NCBI RefSeq assembly: GCF_013404075.1
Contig: NZ_JACBJQ010000020.1
Coordinates: forward strand, 58,778 to 122,777
Direction: 5' to 3'
DNA length: 64,000 nucleotides
DNA from: Mycolicibacterium vinylchloridicum
GTDB taxonomy: Bacteria > Actinomycetota > Actinomycetes > Mycobacteriales > Mycobacteriaceae
Shown here: in pieces, positions 1-10,726 of the stretch
Numbering within the stretch: the stretch's first letter is position 1
Layout: each line of letters begins with the position of its first letter
The notes under the pieces: generated by a model
Seen by the model: the letters and a program-made list of their open reading frames with translations, nothing else
What the model was told of the DNA's origin: nothing
Database searches by the model: none
Translations under genes and position numbers: made by a program

Positions 1-43
1 AACGCTGGCAGTTCAGTTTTGCGCAGGTCACCAAGTCGGTCCG

Positions 44-907
44 ATGATCCCCAGGCCTGGCGAGAACCTCACCGTGCGACTGGCCGACGGGCGCTCGGTC
101 GGGTACGCGCAGTACGGCACGCGCGACGGCGCCGTCGTCGTCAACGCCCATGGTGGGCTGGCCTGCCGGCTCGATGTGGCGGCGGCCGACAACGCGGCGC
201 GAACCGCCGGGGTCCGGCTCATCTCACCGGACCGGCCGGGAATCGGCGGTTCCGATCCGCAGCCCGGACGCACCATCCTGGACTGGACCCGCGACGTCGC
301 AGACATGCTGGATCAGCTTGGTGTCGAACACTTTTCGGCGATGGGCTGGTCGATGGGCGGCCAGTACGCGGCCGCGCTCGCCTGGGCGCTACCCGAACGA
401 GCGAAGCGGGTGGCGATCATCGCGGGCGCACTACCGCTGACCGAACCCGGCGTGTTCGCACAGCTGCCCGCCTTCGACCGGATCTACACCCGGTTGTCAC
501 AGCGGGCCCCCTGGCTGGTGAAGCCCTGCTTCAGCGCGATGGCGCTGGCCGCAAGAGCGACACCCATGCTCTACGGGCGTCTCGCCGCCGGCCAAGTGGG
601 CGCTGCCGATGCCGCCGTGCTGCGCGACGACGGTTACGGCGAGTTCGGACGGATGTCGGCCGAGGCGCTACGGCGCCCGGCCGGTGTCGTCGAGGACTAC
701 CGGGCCTGGATGCGGCCGTGGGGCTTCGCGCCCGAACAGATCACCATCCCCGTCGACGTCTGGGGCGGACAGCAGGACGAGCTGGTGAACATTGCCTGGC
801 CGCGTGAGCTGGCGCGTCGCATTCCCGGTGCGACTCTTCATGAGCGGCCAGGCGGCCACTTCCTCGCCCACCTGTATTACCCCGACATCTTTGCCCGGTT
901 GAGTTAG
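44..907 (+). CDS. Alpha/beta hydrolase
   Basis: A 287-residue alpha/beta-hydrolase-fold enzyme, probably cytoplasmic since no signal peptide is visible. The fold is shown by the oxyanion motif NAHGG near residue 34, the strand-turn DRPGIGGSD near 63, the nucleophile elbow GWSMGG with Ser103, a late acid in GGQQDELV, and the catalytic His in GGHFLAH near the C terminus. The length is usual for the family. The substrate cannot be told from sequence; esterase, epoxide-hydrolase-like and C-C hydrolase roles are all possible. It converges on the next gene, with the two stop regions overlapping by four bases. The ATG at 44 gives a normal N-terminal strand, so it was kept. Confidence 0.9.
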   Translation: MIPRPGENLTVRLADGRSVGYAQYGTRDGAVVVNAHGGLACRLDVAAADNAARTAGVRLISPDRPGIGGSDPQPGRTILDWTRDVADMLDQLGVEHFSAMGWSMGGQYAAALAWALPERAKRVAIIAGALPLTEPGVFAQLPAFDRIYTRLSQRAPWLVKPCFSAMALAARATPMLYGRLAAGQVGAADAAVLRDDGYGEFGRMSAEALRRPAGVVEDYRAWMRPWGFAPEQITIPVDVWGGQQDELVNIAWPRELARRIPGATLHERPGGHFLAHLYYPDIFARLS

Positions 908-3900
908 TCGCCGAACCACCGGTTCGCCGGTGGCAGCTCCGTGCCCAGGATGGCGCCGGCCGGGGCCCCGGATTCGGTGCCCGACTTCTTCGCCGACCAC
1001 CCGGTGCCCACGCACAGCAGGTCGCGTGGCGTCGAGATCGTCGACGGCAGCGGGATACCGAAGCCCGGGATGCCGGGGATCGTCAGCTGCGGCGGCGTGA
1101 GCAGCGTCGCCACACCCTGCGCCATGGTCCCGAACAACTGAGCCGGTGGCGTCGGCAGAGTGCCGGCCGCATCGGAGATCGGCGCCGCCGGAATCAGGCT
1201 GCCGAGACCGCCCGGCTGCGGGCCGATGTAGCCGCCAGGCCCACCCGGAAGAACGGTCGGCGGGGTCGGCGGGGTGGCCCCCCGGTTGTTTCCGGGCGTA
1301 CCCGGAGTCGCCGCGGGCGGGGTCGGGATCCCGCCGCCGCCACCACCACCCGGACCACCGGGAACTGCGGCGGGCGGAGTGCCCGGAGTCACCACATCGT
1401 TGGTGAACGGCACGCCCGGGACCGAGGCCGGCGGAGTACCGGGAACGCCACCACCACCGGGAATCCCACCCGGGGGCACCACACCCGGCGGAGTACCGGG
1501 AACCCCTCCACCACCGGGAATCCCACCCGGGGGCACCACACCCGGCGGAGTACCGGGAACGCCACCACCACCGGGAATCCCACCCGGGGGCACCGCAGCA
1601 GGAGGAGTCCCGGGGACACCACCGCCGCCCGGCACCAGACCAGGAGGCGCGGCGGCCGGCGGGGTCGGGACGCCGGCACCGCCGCCATCGACAGCGGCAG
1701 CGGGCAGCGCAGCCGCAGCAGGCGGGGCAGGCACACCGGCGGCCGCGGCCGCGATCGCCTCGGCGGGAACTCCGGCTGACGGGGCGACCACACCCGAGGC
1801 ATCGGCGACGGGTGCACCTACCGCGCCACCCGCACCTGCGCCCGCGCCGGGAACTCCGGCTGCGGCCAGTGGCGCGCCCGCGGTTCCGGAACTGTCCGAC
1901 AGTGCGGCGGCAGGAACTGCTGCGCCGGCATTGTCGGTGACCGGAGCGGCCGGGACACCGGCGGGGCCGGGGATGCCTCCGCCGTCTCCGACCGGGACGC
2001 CGGGCACACCGGCGGGCGGGGTCGGAACTCCGGCGCCGCCACCACCACCGGGACCTCCCGGGACCGCGGCCGGAGGCGTCGGCAGACCACCACCGCCAAC
2101 CTCACCGGGCGTACCGGGCACAGCACCCGGAGGCGTCGGCAAACCACCACCGCCAACCTCACCGGGCGTACCGGGCACAGCACCCGGAGGCGTCGGCAAA
2201 CCACCACCGCCAACCTCACCGGGCGTGCCAGGGATGCCGGCCGGCGGAGTCGATCCGGTCTCCACGACGTTGCCGCCCGGCGTGCCCGGAACCGCAGCCG
2301 GCGGTGTCGGCAGGCCACCACCGGTGCCACCGCCGGGGGTACCTGGCACGGCCGCCGGCGGAGTCGAAAGCTCTTCGACGCCAGGGGTTCCCGGCGTACC
2401 GGGGATGACCGTGGGCGGCGTCGGCGGGATCTCCATGCCGGGCGTGCCCGGAGTGGGCGGCAGCGCGGCGGGCGTGCCGGGCACACCCACGTTCAGCGGC
2501 ACTCCGGGGCCGCCGGGGACGGCGGCCGGCGGAGTGACGATGCCAGGAGTCGACGCCGCACTGGGCACACCGGGCAGGGTGATCGGTGGAGTGCCAGGGA
2601 CATTCAGCATGCCGCCGGGAGTCGGGACGCCCGGAATCGATGCGCCGGGAGGGGGCAGCGTCCCCGACGCGTCGTTGATCACGTTGCCGGGCACCGCGGC
2701 TGGAGGAAGCCCCGGAGTGTTGAGAGACAGGTTGTTCCCTCCACCCGGAACTCCGGGCACCTCGGCCGGCGGAGTGACGATCTCTGCGGGCACCTCACCG
2801 CCGGGAACAGCAGCCGGCGGGGCCGGCGGAGTGCCGCCACCACCGGGCAGCTCACCACCGGGGACTGCGGCCGGCGGAACCGGCGGAGTCACAACGGTTT
2901 CGGGCAGCTCGCCACCCGGGACGGCCGCGGGTGGGGTGCCGGGGACACCGCCACCGCCGGGCAGTTCACCACCGGGCACACCCGCAGGCGGAGTCCCGGG
3001 AACACCGCCACCACCGGGCAGTCCGCCAGGGGGCACCTCGGCGGGCGGAGTACCCGGGAAACCGCCACCGCCGGGCAGCTCGCCAGGTGGTACAGCCGCG
3101 GGCGGGCCGGGCGGAAGCGCCCCACCGCCGGGGATCCCGGCTGGCGGAGCGGCGGCCGGCGGAGCAGGCGTCGCGCCGGAGGCATCGGCCAGCGGTGCGG
3201 CAGGCACCGCGGCCGCGGGCGGCGGAACCAGACCGTTGGCATCGGAGATCGGGGCACCTGCGTCGCCGCCACCGGCGGGCAGGGCGCCGGCCGCGTCAGC
3301 AACCGGGGCGCCGGCACCGCCAGCACCACCGCCCGAGCCTGCGCCGGCATCGCCGCCACCGGGCAGGCCGGCCGCGGCCTGGGCGACGGGAGCGCCGCCC
3401 TCGCCACCGCCAGGCAGGCCACCCGGTGCGCCGGCCACCGGCGCGGGCGCACCGCCGGCACCCCCGGCAGGCACACCGGCGGCGTCATTGACGGGTGCGC
3501 TGGGCACTCCCCCTGGCGGCGTCGGGATACCACCGCCACCACCACCGGGCGGAGTACCCGGAACACCAGCAGGCGGCGTCGGGATACCACCACCGCCACC
3601 ACCGGGCGGAGTACCCGGAACACCAGCAGGCGGCGTCGGGATACCACCACCGCCACCACCGGGCGGAGTACCCGGAACACCAGCAGGCGGCGTCGGAATG
3701 CCACCACCGCCACCACCGGGCGGAGTACCGGGGACCGCAGCTGGTGGGGTCGGGATATTACGTGTGACGGAGGTGCCGGGAGCGCCAGGAACTGACGCCG
3801 GCGGGACGGTCACCCCGCCGGTACCTGGCGTTCCCGGCGAGCCGGGGACGCTCGCCGGTGGCACCCGGATGCTGCCCGGCACGGTCGCGGGCGGAATCGG

Positions 3901-4131
3901 GCCACCGGCGGTGGGCGGGTTGTTGGTGAAGATCGAGTTCGACGTGCCGGGAATGCCCTGCGACAGGTCCGGCGGCGTGGTCAGGCCCTGATGAAGGATG
4001 CCCATGCACGGCACACCTGGGCTGCCGAAATCGGCAACCGCACGGGGGCTGAACAGTGGAGCAGTCCAGAAAAACCCCGCAGTCGCCATGGCGGTGACCG
4101 CCGCCACGCGAGAGCTGGTCCGCGACATCAT
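904..4131 (-). CDS. Large exported Pro/Gly-rich repeat protein
   Basis: A 1075-residue protein of low complexity. It begins with a signal-peptide-like stretch (basic MSRTSSR, then a hydrophobic segment, then an Ala-rich ending near residue 33), so it is probably exported. A short non-repetitive segment containing one Cys follows, then more than 900 residues built from Pro, Gly, Ala and Val. Typical units are PTPPAGVPGTPPGGGGGG and LPTPPGAVPGTPGEVGGG, repeated in tandem with 19-20 residue periods. The last 70 residues are less repetitive and carry a second Cys (LLCVGTGWSAKK). I recognise no catalytic domain. A cell-wall or surface spacer, in the manner of other Pro/Gly repeat proteins, is inference. 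Two adjacent ATG codons exist; the second is better spaced from GGGGA. The opposite strand is also open for 905 codons, which is a composition effect. Confidence 0.8.
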   Translation of the reverse strand: MMSRTSSRVAAVTAMATAGFFWTAPLFSPRAVADFGSPGVPCMGILHQGLTTPPDLSQGIPGTSNSIFTNNPPTAGGPIPPATVPGSIRVPPASVPGSPGTPGTGGVTVPPASVPGAPGTSVTRNIPTPPAAVPGTPPGGGGGGIPTPPAGVPGTPPGGGGGGIPTPPAGVPGTPPGGGGGGIPTPPAGVPGTPPGGGGGGIPTPPGGVPSAPVNDAAGVPAGGAGGAPAPVAGAPGGLPGGGEGGAPVAQAAAGLPGGGDAGAGSGGGAGGAGAPVADAAGALPAGGGDAGAPISDANGLVPPPAAAVPAAPLADASGATPAPPAAAPPAGIPGGGALPPGPPAAVPPGELPGGGGFPGTPPAEVPPGGLPGGGGVPGTPPAGVPGGELPGGGGVPGTPPAAVPGGELPETVVTPPVPPAAVPGGELPGGGGTPPAPPAAVPGGEVPAEIVTPPAEVPGVPGGGNNLSLNTPGLPPAAVPGNVINDASGTLPPPGASIPGVPTPGGMLNVPGTPPITLPGVPSAASTPGIVTPPAAVPGGPGVPLNVGVPGTPAALPPTPGTPGMEIPPTPPTVIPGTPGTPGVEELSTPPAAVPGTPGGGTGGGLPTPPAAVPGTPGGNVVETGSTPPAGIPGTPGEVGGGGLPTPPGAVPGTPGEVGGGGLPTPPGAVPGTPGEVGGGGLPTPPAAVPGGPGGGGGAGVPTPPAGVPGVPVGDGGGIPGPAGVPAAPVTDNAGAAVPAAALSDSSGTAGAPLAAAGVPGAGAGAGGAVGAPVADASGVVAPSAGVPAEAIAAAAAGVPAPPAAAALPAAAVDGGGAGVPTPPAAAPPGLVPGGGGVPGTPPAAVPPGGIPGGGGVPGTPPGVVPPGGIPGGGGVPGTPPGVVPPGGIPGGGGVPGTPPASVPGVPFTNDVVTPGTPPAAVPGGPGGGGGGGIPTPPAATPGTPGNNRGATPPTPPTVLPGGPGGYIGPQPGGLGSLIPAAPISDAAGTLPTPPAQLFGTMAQGVATLLTPPQLTIPGIPGFGIPLPSTISTPRDLLCVGTGWSAKKSGTESGAPAGAILGTELPPANRWFGD
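1440..1620. repeat. 60-bp tandem repeats in the Pro/Gly gene
   Basis: About three near-identical 60-bp units encode 20-residue Pro/Gly blocks (VPGTPPGVVPPGGIPGGGG on the minus strand). Units differ by only a few bases. Confidence 0.85.
2072..2242. repeat. 57-bp tandem repeats in the Pro/Gly gene
   Basis: Three 57-bp units start at 2072, 2129 and 2186, each encoding a 19-residue block of the form LPTPPGAVPGTPGEVGGGG. Near identity suggests recent duplication and possible length variation. Confidence 0.85.
3520..3735. repeat. 57-bp tandem repeats near the 5' end of the Pro/Gly gene
   Basis: Units begin at 3547, 3604 and 3661, with partial units on both sides. Each encodes IPTPPAGVPGTPPGGGGGG. 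The first two are almost identical at DNA level. Confidence 0.88.
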
Positions 4132-4284
4132 TTCCCCGTTTCTATGAAAGGCCTGTGCAGAAACTACAGACGTGTAAGTAAGGGAACGGCGGGGCCATCC
4201 TGGCGGTTACCGAACTGTTGCGAAGCAGTGCTGATGCGGTTACACCGCCGACAATTTCCTAACGCAAATAGGCGCTCAAGTGCG

Positions 4285-4306
4285 GCTTGCCGCGTACGCG
4301 GCAAGC
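4285..4306 (-). terminator. Palindromic hairpin downstream of the tRNA-Cys-like gene
   Basis: A perfect 22-bp palindrome with arms GCTTGCCGCGT and ACGCGGCAAGC lies 24 nt beyond the 3' end of the tRNA-like sequence. In RNA it gives a 9-bp GC-rich stem with a GTAC loop. No U-tract follows, which is common for mycobacterial terminators. It could instead be an operator for the Pro/Gly gene. Confidence 0.5.
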
Positions 4307-4329
4307 GAGGCCACCGAAATCAAGATCAG

Positions 4330-4400
4330 AGCGAGTGACGGGATTCGAACCCGCGTAACCGGCTTTGCAGGCCGGTGCCTAGCCACTCAGCCGGGTCAGT
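4330..4400 (-). tRNA. tRNA-Cys(GCA)-like gene with unpaired acceptor stem
   Basis: The anticodon arm is perfect (CCGGC, loop CTGCAAA, GCCGG), giving anticodon GCA. The T arm is intact (GCGGG, loop TTCGAAT, CCCGT), and the D region GGCTGAGTGGCTAGGC resembles tRNA-Cys. The 3' acceptor strand CACTCGC should pair with GCGAGTG, but the expected 5' position holds ACTGACC, which does not pair. A GCGTGTC seven bases further out pairs at 5 of 7 positions. The 5' end runs into the stop codon of the DUF899 gene. It is either a pseudogene or an unusual tRNA; no CCA is encoded. Confidence 0.55.
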
Positions 4401-5160
4401 GACACGCTTCCTCGCGCGGAACTCCCCCGGCCAGCCCGTCCTGCGGCCAGCCCGGCGGCACGTCCTCCCACGCTTCCTGGCGGCCGTAGGGCGTGAGGTC
4501 GAGGAAGGGATAGCCGACCGAGGTGTGGTCGAGCCCTCGGGCATAGGCGGAGTATGTGTGGAACACCTCGTCGCCGCGGCGCAGGAACACACTGGCCCCA
4601 GGCATGTCGCCACGCAGCTCCTCGTCAGTGAAACCGGCGGCGCGCAGCTCTTCGAGTGAGGAGTAGTTGTACTCGATCGGCGCCCTTGCCGGGTCGAGCG
4701 TGACATGGAAGTCGTAGGTGAAGTCGTTGTCGTTCGACGAGTACCACGGGAAGGTCCACCCGTGGCTGTCCCGGTAACGGGCGATGCTCGCGAACGGCGC
4801 CCGGGATACGCAGGCCACCGTGAGATCTCTGCCGTGCAGCAGGGCCAGACTCTGCTCGTTGAACTGAAGGTCGCCTGCGACGGTGCAGCTGGGGCAGCCG
4901 GCGTCGACGGCATCTATCCACATGAAGTGGTGGATGTAGAGCTGGCTGCGCCCGTCGAACATGTCGATGAGCCTCAGCTCACCGTCTGGACCCTCGAACA
5001 CATAGTCTTTGTCGATCCTGACCATCGGCAACCGCTTGCGCTCGGCGTTGACAGCGTCGCGCAGATGGGTGACCTCGCGCTCCCGCGCGAGCAGCTTCGT
5101 TCGGGCAGCGAGCCACTCATGGCGAGTGGCCACGTCGGGACAAGCGGTCGGCTCGGGCAT
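4396..5160 (-). CDS. DUF899 thioredoxin-fold protein
   Basis: A 254-residue DUF899 (COG4312) family protein. Family-typical features are an N-terminal helix with EREVTHLRD, then LIDMFDGRSQL, the MWIDAVDAGCPSC segment (a thioredoxin-like CxxC at about residues 80-83), FASIARYRDSHGWTFPWYSS and a C-terminal VFHTYSAYARGLD stretch. The family has a thioredoxin-like fold; its reaction is not established. The start at 5160 was chosen because GAGGAG precedes this ATG at good spacing, whereas the upstream ATG at 5217 has no such site and would add 19 atypical residues. The stop codon lies within the 5' end of the tRNA-Cys-like sequence. Confidence 0.88.
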   Translation of the reverse strand: MPEPTACPDVATRHEWLAARTKLLAREREVTHLRDAVNAERKRLPMVRIDKDYVFEGPDGELRLIDMFDGRSQLYIHHFMWIDAVDAGCPSCTVAGDLQFNEQSLALLHGRDLTVACVSRAPFASIARYRDSHGWTFPWYSSNDNDFTYDFHVTLDPARAPIEYNYSSLEELRAAGFTDEELRGDMPGASVFLRRGDEVFHTYSAYARGLDHTSVGYPFLDLTPYGRQEAWEDVPPGWPQDGLAGGVPREEACH

Positions 5161-5248
5161 ACGGGCTCCTCGAAGTAGGCGATACACACTAAGACCGCAC
5201 CGTGTGTCAAAAGTCATCGCGCCGCGTCAACCCGGTTAACTAGTCGTC

Positions 5249-5953
5249 ATGGAGATGTGGTGGGCCGACCCCCCACTGCTCGGCGGCCCCGGACAGGGCA
5301 CCCGGCAGATCCTCGAACTGCTGATCGCATTTGTCTTGACGGCCCTGATCGGCCTGGAGCGCGAGATCCACGGCAAGAGTGCGGGACTGCGCACCCAGGC
5401 GATCGTCGGCACCGCGTCGGCCCTGATCCTGATCGTCAGCAAGTACGGCTTTTTCGACGTGCTGAGCGCGGGCACCGTGGAGGTCGACCCATCGCGCGTC
5501 GCCGCTCAGATCGTGTCCGGGATCGGCTTCCTCGGCGCCGGTCTGATCATCACCCGCCAGGGCGCGGTGCACGGGCTGACAACCGCGGCCGCAATCTGGG
5601 AATGCGCGGCCATCGGCATGGCCGCCGCGGCAGGCCTGGTGAAGCTCGCGATCATCGTCACGGTCCTGCACTTCGTGATCATCCTGGCGTTCAATCCGTT
5701 GAGTAAGCGCCTCACCGCGCGGCTGGCCGGTTCAGTGCGGCTGCGCATCACCTACGAGCCCGATCACGGCGTGCTCAGCCGGATCCTCGCCACGTGTGAC
5801 AAACACCAGTGGAGCCTGACCGAGCTGAGCAGTGATCCCGACGGCGGTGTCCTGCTGACCCTTTCGGGTGCCAAGATCCTGCACGCACCGACGACCGTCG
5901 CAGGGCTGCAGGGCGTGACCGGCGTACGCCGGCTCGACGTGAAAGAAGAGTAG
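5249..5953 (+). CDS. MgtC/SapB family membrane protein
   Basis: A 234-residue MgtC/SapB-family protein. The N-terminal part holds about four to five membrane segments with the family signatures IGLEREIHGKSAGLRTQ (near residue 30) and VSGIGFLGAGLI (near 90), then LTTAAAIWECAAIGMAAGAG-like helices. The last 75 residues form a soluble regulatory-type domain (SVRLRITYEPDHGVLSRIL). MgtC proteins support growth at low magnesium and intramacrophage survival and interact with the F1Fo ATPase in some bacteria. Whether this is the M. tuberculosis MgtC orthologue or a paralogue cannot be settled here. It converges with the MFS gene, two bases apart. Confidence 0.88.
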   Translation: MEMWWADPPLLGGPGQGTRQILELLIAFVLTALIGLEREIHGKSAGLRTQAIVGTASALILIVSKYGFFDVLSAGTVEVDPSRVAAQIVSGIGFLGAGLIITRQGAVHGLTTAAAIWECAAIGMAAAAGLVKLAIIVTVLHFVIILAFNPLSKRLTARLAGSVRLRITYEPDHGVLSRILATCDKHQWSLTELSSDPDGGVLLTLSGAKILHAPTTVAGLQGVTGVRRLDVKEE

Positions 5954-5955
5954 GC

Positions 5956-7353
5956 CTATCGCTCCTGGCCTCGCCCCGAGCGATAGGACGCCACACAGCC
6001 GACCGCCGCCAGCACCGCGAAGACACCGAACATCAGCGCACTGGCCGTCGCATCGGGGGTCGCCCGCAGATTCACCACAACCCCGGCCAGCCCGGCGCCG
6101 AACGCCCCGCACATCAGCTGGACGGTGTTGATCGCCGCGGCGGCCACGGCCTGCTGCGCAGGATCGTCGACGACCGCACCCATCGCCCACGCCGACAGAT
6201 GCGGCCACGCCATGCCGATGCCCGCGCCGGTGATGACCAAGGCCAGCGCCCACCCGACCACGACTCCGGTCGATGCCGAATCGGTTTGGGTCAACGCCGC
6301 CAAGCCCAGGCCCACGGCCATCACCAGCGGCGCGATCGCCACCACCCGTACGGTGGCTCGGACATTGGTGATCGAGGCACTCGCGATCTCGCCGACGGTC
6401 CAGCCCACCGACAGCGCCGCGCCGAGGAAGCCCGCCACGACTGGCGCCAATGCGCCCAGCCGCTGCCCGAACAGCGGCACATACATGTCCACCATCGTGG
6501 CAGCCATCAGCAGACCGAGTGTCATGTAGATCCACTTCAGTGGCCCTGGCTCAAAAGCCTTGCGCGGCAACACCGCAGCGAAGACCCGCCGGTCGACCAC
6601 GATGAAGACGCCGACCAGCACCACCCCGACGGCGAGCAGGCCCCCAATGGCGGCAGCGCTATGGGGTATCACCGCGACGCTGACCGCCAGCGCCGCCGTC
6701 CCGAGCAACAGCAAAGACCGCAGCGGGATCCGCGTTCGGACCGAGTCCTGATCGGCGTCTGCCCGTGCGGGGAGGGCGAGCGGAACCAGCAGACTCATCG
6801 CCACCGCAAGAACCGCCAGCATCCCGAATCCGCCGCGCCAGAAACCGAATTGAGCGAACAGTCCCCCGGTCGCCGGACCGACCAGCGTCCCTATCCCCCA
6901 CATCGCCGACACCACCGCCGACGCCCGCGTCCATAACCGGTCGGGCAACGCGGCACTGATCACTGCATAACCCAGGCCTGCCAGCACCCCACCCGCCAGG
7001 CCCTGCACCACCCGGCCGACCAGAAGCAGCGGCATGGACGGCGCCAGCGTGCACAGCGCGCTGCCCGCGGCGAAGGACAGCAGCGCACCCAGATACGCCG
7101 CCCGCGGGCCGAATCGGGTCAGCAGCGGACCGACCGTCGTCGCCGCCATCACCGACGCCACCAGGTACACCGTCGTCACCCAGGCGTAGAGCCGTTCACC
7201 GCCGATATCGGCGACCGCGCTGGGCAGCAGGCTGATGGTGATGAATTCGTTGGTGGCATAGATCGCCACCCCACCGGCCAATACCGCAACGGCTCCAAGG
7301 TTCTTCGGGCCCAATAGCTCACGCCAGGTCCCGGTGGCACTCGCGGTGTTCAC
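5956..7353 (-). CDS. MFS drug-efflux transporter, Rv1634-like
   Basis: A 465-residue major facilitator superfamily permease with 12-14 hydrophobic helices. The loop between helices 2 and 3 has the MFS motif-A-like GPLLTRFGPRAAYLGALL. Helix 5 carries the antiporter-type motif GPATGGLFAQFGFWRGGF, which points to proton-coupled drug export. Its position just downstream of uvrB on the same strand matches Rv1634 of M. tuberculosis, a fluoroquinolone-efflux candidate. It starts with GTG at 7353, 39 bp after the uvrB stop region, so co-transcription is possible. Substrates are not predictable from sequence. Confidence 0.88.
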   Translation of the reverse strand: MNTASATGTWRELLGPKNLGAVAVLAGGVAIYATNEFITISLLPSAVADIGGERLYAWVTTVYLVASVMAATTVGPLLTRFGPRAAYLGALLSFAAGSALCTLAPSMPLLLVGRVVQGLAGGVLAGLGYAVISAALPDRLWTRASAVVSAMWGIGTLVGPATGGLFAQFGFWRGGFGMLAVLAVAMSLLVPLALPARADADQDSVRTRIPLRSLLLLGTAALAVSVAVIPHSAAAIGGLLAVGVVLVGVFIVVDRRVFAAVLPRKAFEPGPLKWIYMTLGLLMAATMVDMYVPLFGQRLGALAPVVAGFLGAALSVGWTVGEIASASITNVRATVRVVAIAPLVMAVGLGLAALTQTDSASTGVVVGWALALVITGAGIGMAWPHLSAWAMGAVVDDPAQQAVAAAAINTVQLMCGAFGAGLAGVVVNLRATPDATASALMFGVFAVLAAVGCVASYRSGRGQER

Positions 7354-7392
7354 AGGTGAGAGGTTAGGACCTCAACCGCCGTTGAGATCAAA

Positions 7393-9564
<2,172 letters not shown>

Positions 9565-9620
9565 AGCGTTCAGGTTAAGCGCACCCACCGACACATTCAT
9601 TCCTCGTTAGGCTGACACCC

Positions 9621-10127
9621 GTGGTCGTCCATCCGCCCAAGCAGGAGACGTTCGACCTGGTCGGCTACACCAACACCGACCCCAAGGGCATCGTGCGCGC
9701 GGTCGACGAATACCGGGTCACCCCGTGGGGCCTCTACATGGCCCGCCCGACCCCCGGCCGCACCCAGTTCCACTACCTGGAGTCCTGGCTACTGCCCGCG
9801 CTGGGGCTTCGGGCCAACGTCTTCCACTTCAACCCCGGCTACGAGCGGCCCCAGGACTACTACCTCGACATCGGGCAGATCACGGTCGGCGACACCGCAT
9901 GGCGGGCCGAAGATCACTACCTTGACCTGGTGGTCTACGCCGGAGACCGCACCGATCTGATCGACGGCGACGAACTGTTCGCCGCCCACCGCGACGGCCT
10001 CTTGACCACCGAGATCGCCGAGGCGGCACTCCAGCGGGTGGTCGTCGCCGTCGACGGCCTCGCCCGCCACAACCATGACCTCAACGCCTGGCTTGCCGCC
10101 GGCGGAATGACCTTGACCTGGCGCTGA
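9621..10127 (+). CDS. DUF402 domain protein, Rv1632c-like
   Basis: A 168-residue protein with the DUF402 (FomD-like) fold. Conserved stretches are WGLYMARPTPGRTQFHYLESWLLPALGLR and NPGYERPQDYYLDIGQI, followed by an acidic DHYLDLVVY that in this family contributes metal-binding Asp residues. Some DUF402 proteins are nucleoside di- or triphosphate phosphatases or act on CMP-phosphonates; the reaction here is unknown. It is divergent from uvrB with about 55 bp between the starts, as in M. tuberculosis. It starts with GTG. Confidence 0.82.
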   Translation: MVVHPPKQETFDLVGYTNTDPKGIVRAVDEYRVTPWGLYMARPTPGRTQFHYLESWLLPALGLRANVFHFNPGYERPQDYYLDIGQITVGDTAWRAEDHYLDLVVYAGDRTDLIDGDELFAAHRDGLLTTEIAEAALQRVVVAVDGLARHNHDLNAWLAAGGMTLTWR

Positions 10128-10186
10128 GCCGCCGAGCGCGGGCAACGAATCGGCACCCCCGTACCGAACGGGTAATCTCGCTACCT

Positions 10187-10717
10187 ATGAGTCCCATCAA
10201 GCGCGGATGGCTGCGGGTCACCGCTGCGGCCCTCCTGGTCGCGGGTTCTCAGTTAACGGCGGGTACCGCGCTGGCCGACCCGGAACCCGCGCCGACCCCG
10301 GCTCCCGCCCCGGTGGCCAACGGCGATCCCGACCCGCAGCTGTTGCACAACATCACCTACCGGGCCTCGGCGACCGGCACCTCGAGAGGCGCGGTGGTCG
10401 CGTACAAGATCGACGACAACAACGTCAACAGCGACCAACCGACGCTGCTGCCCGGCATGACCTTCGAGGTCAACACCGTCCTGCACGATCCCAAGAAGGC
10501 CGGCATGGAGATATCCATCCAGTGGCCGTACGGATCGAACCTGCACTGCGAAATCCTGGTGGACGACGAAATCGTCGCGCAGGCAGACCAATTCATCGCC
10601 CCACGGCTGTTCCGCCCCAAGGACGACCCGCTCTACGGCACCCTGCAATGCGGCGCACCGCTGGACACACCGGCCCCAACGACGGCACCGCCCCCGCCGC
10701 CGGCACCGGCGGCCTAG
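10187..10717 (+). CDS. Small exported Pro-tailed protein
   Basis: A 176-residue probable secreted protein. Residues 1-30 form a Sec signal peptide (basic KRGWLR, hydrophobic VTAAALLVAGSQLTAG, cleavage after TALA). The mature part begins with a Pro/Ala linker, then a beta-rich domain of about 100 residues (NITYRASATGTSRGAVVAYKI to LYGTLQCGAPLD) with two Cys (in LHCEIL and LQCGAP) that could form a disulphide. It ends in a Pro-rich tail. The domain recalls small mycobacterial exported beta-sandwich proteins, but I cannot name a family. It lies between the DUF402 and nitroreductase-like genes and may share an operon with the latter (9-bp gap). Confidence 0.8.
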   Translation: MSPIKRGWLRVTAAALLVAGSQLTAGTALADPEPAPTPAPAPVANGDPDPQLLHNITYRASATGTSRGAVVAYKIDDNNVNSDQPTLLPGMTFEVNTVLHDPKKAGMEISIQWPYGSNLHCEILVDDEIVAQADQFIAPRLFRPKDDPLYGTLQCGAPLDTPAPTTAPPPPPAPAA

Positions 10718-10726
10718 ATTAGATCC

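Noticed and set aside
1274..3991. 905-codon open frame on the plus strand
   Set aside because: It is the antisense of the Pro/Gly repeat gene: GGN/CCN codons give open frames on both strands. It has no signal peptide or non-repetitive domain, whereas the minus-strand frame does.
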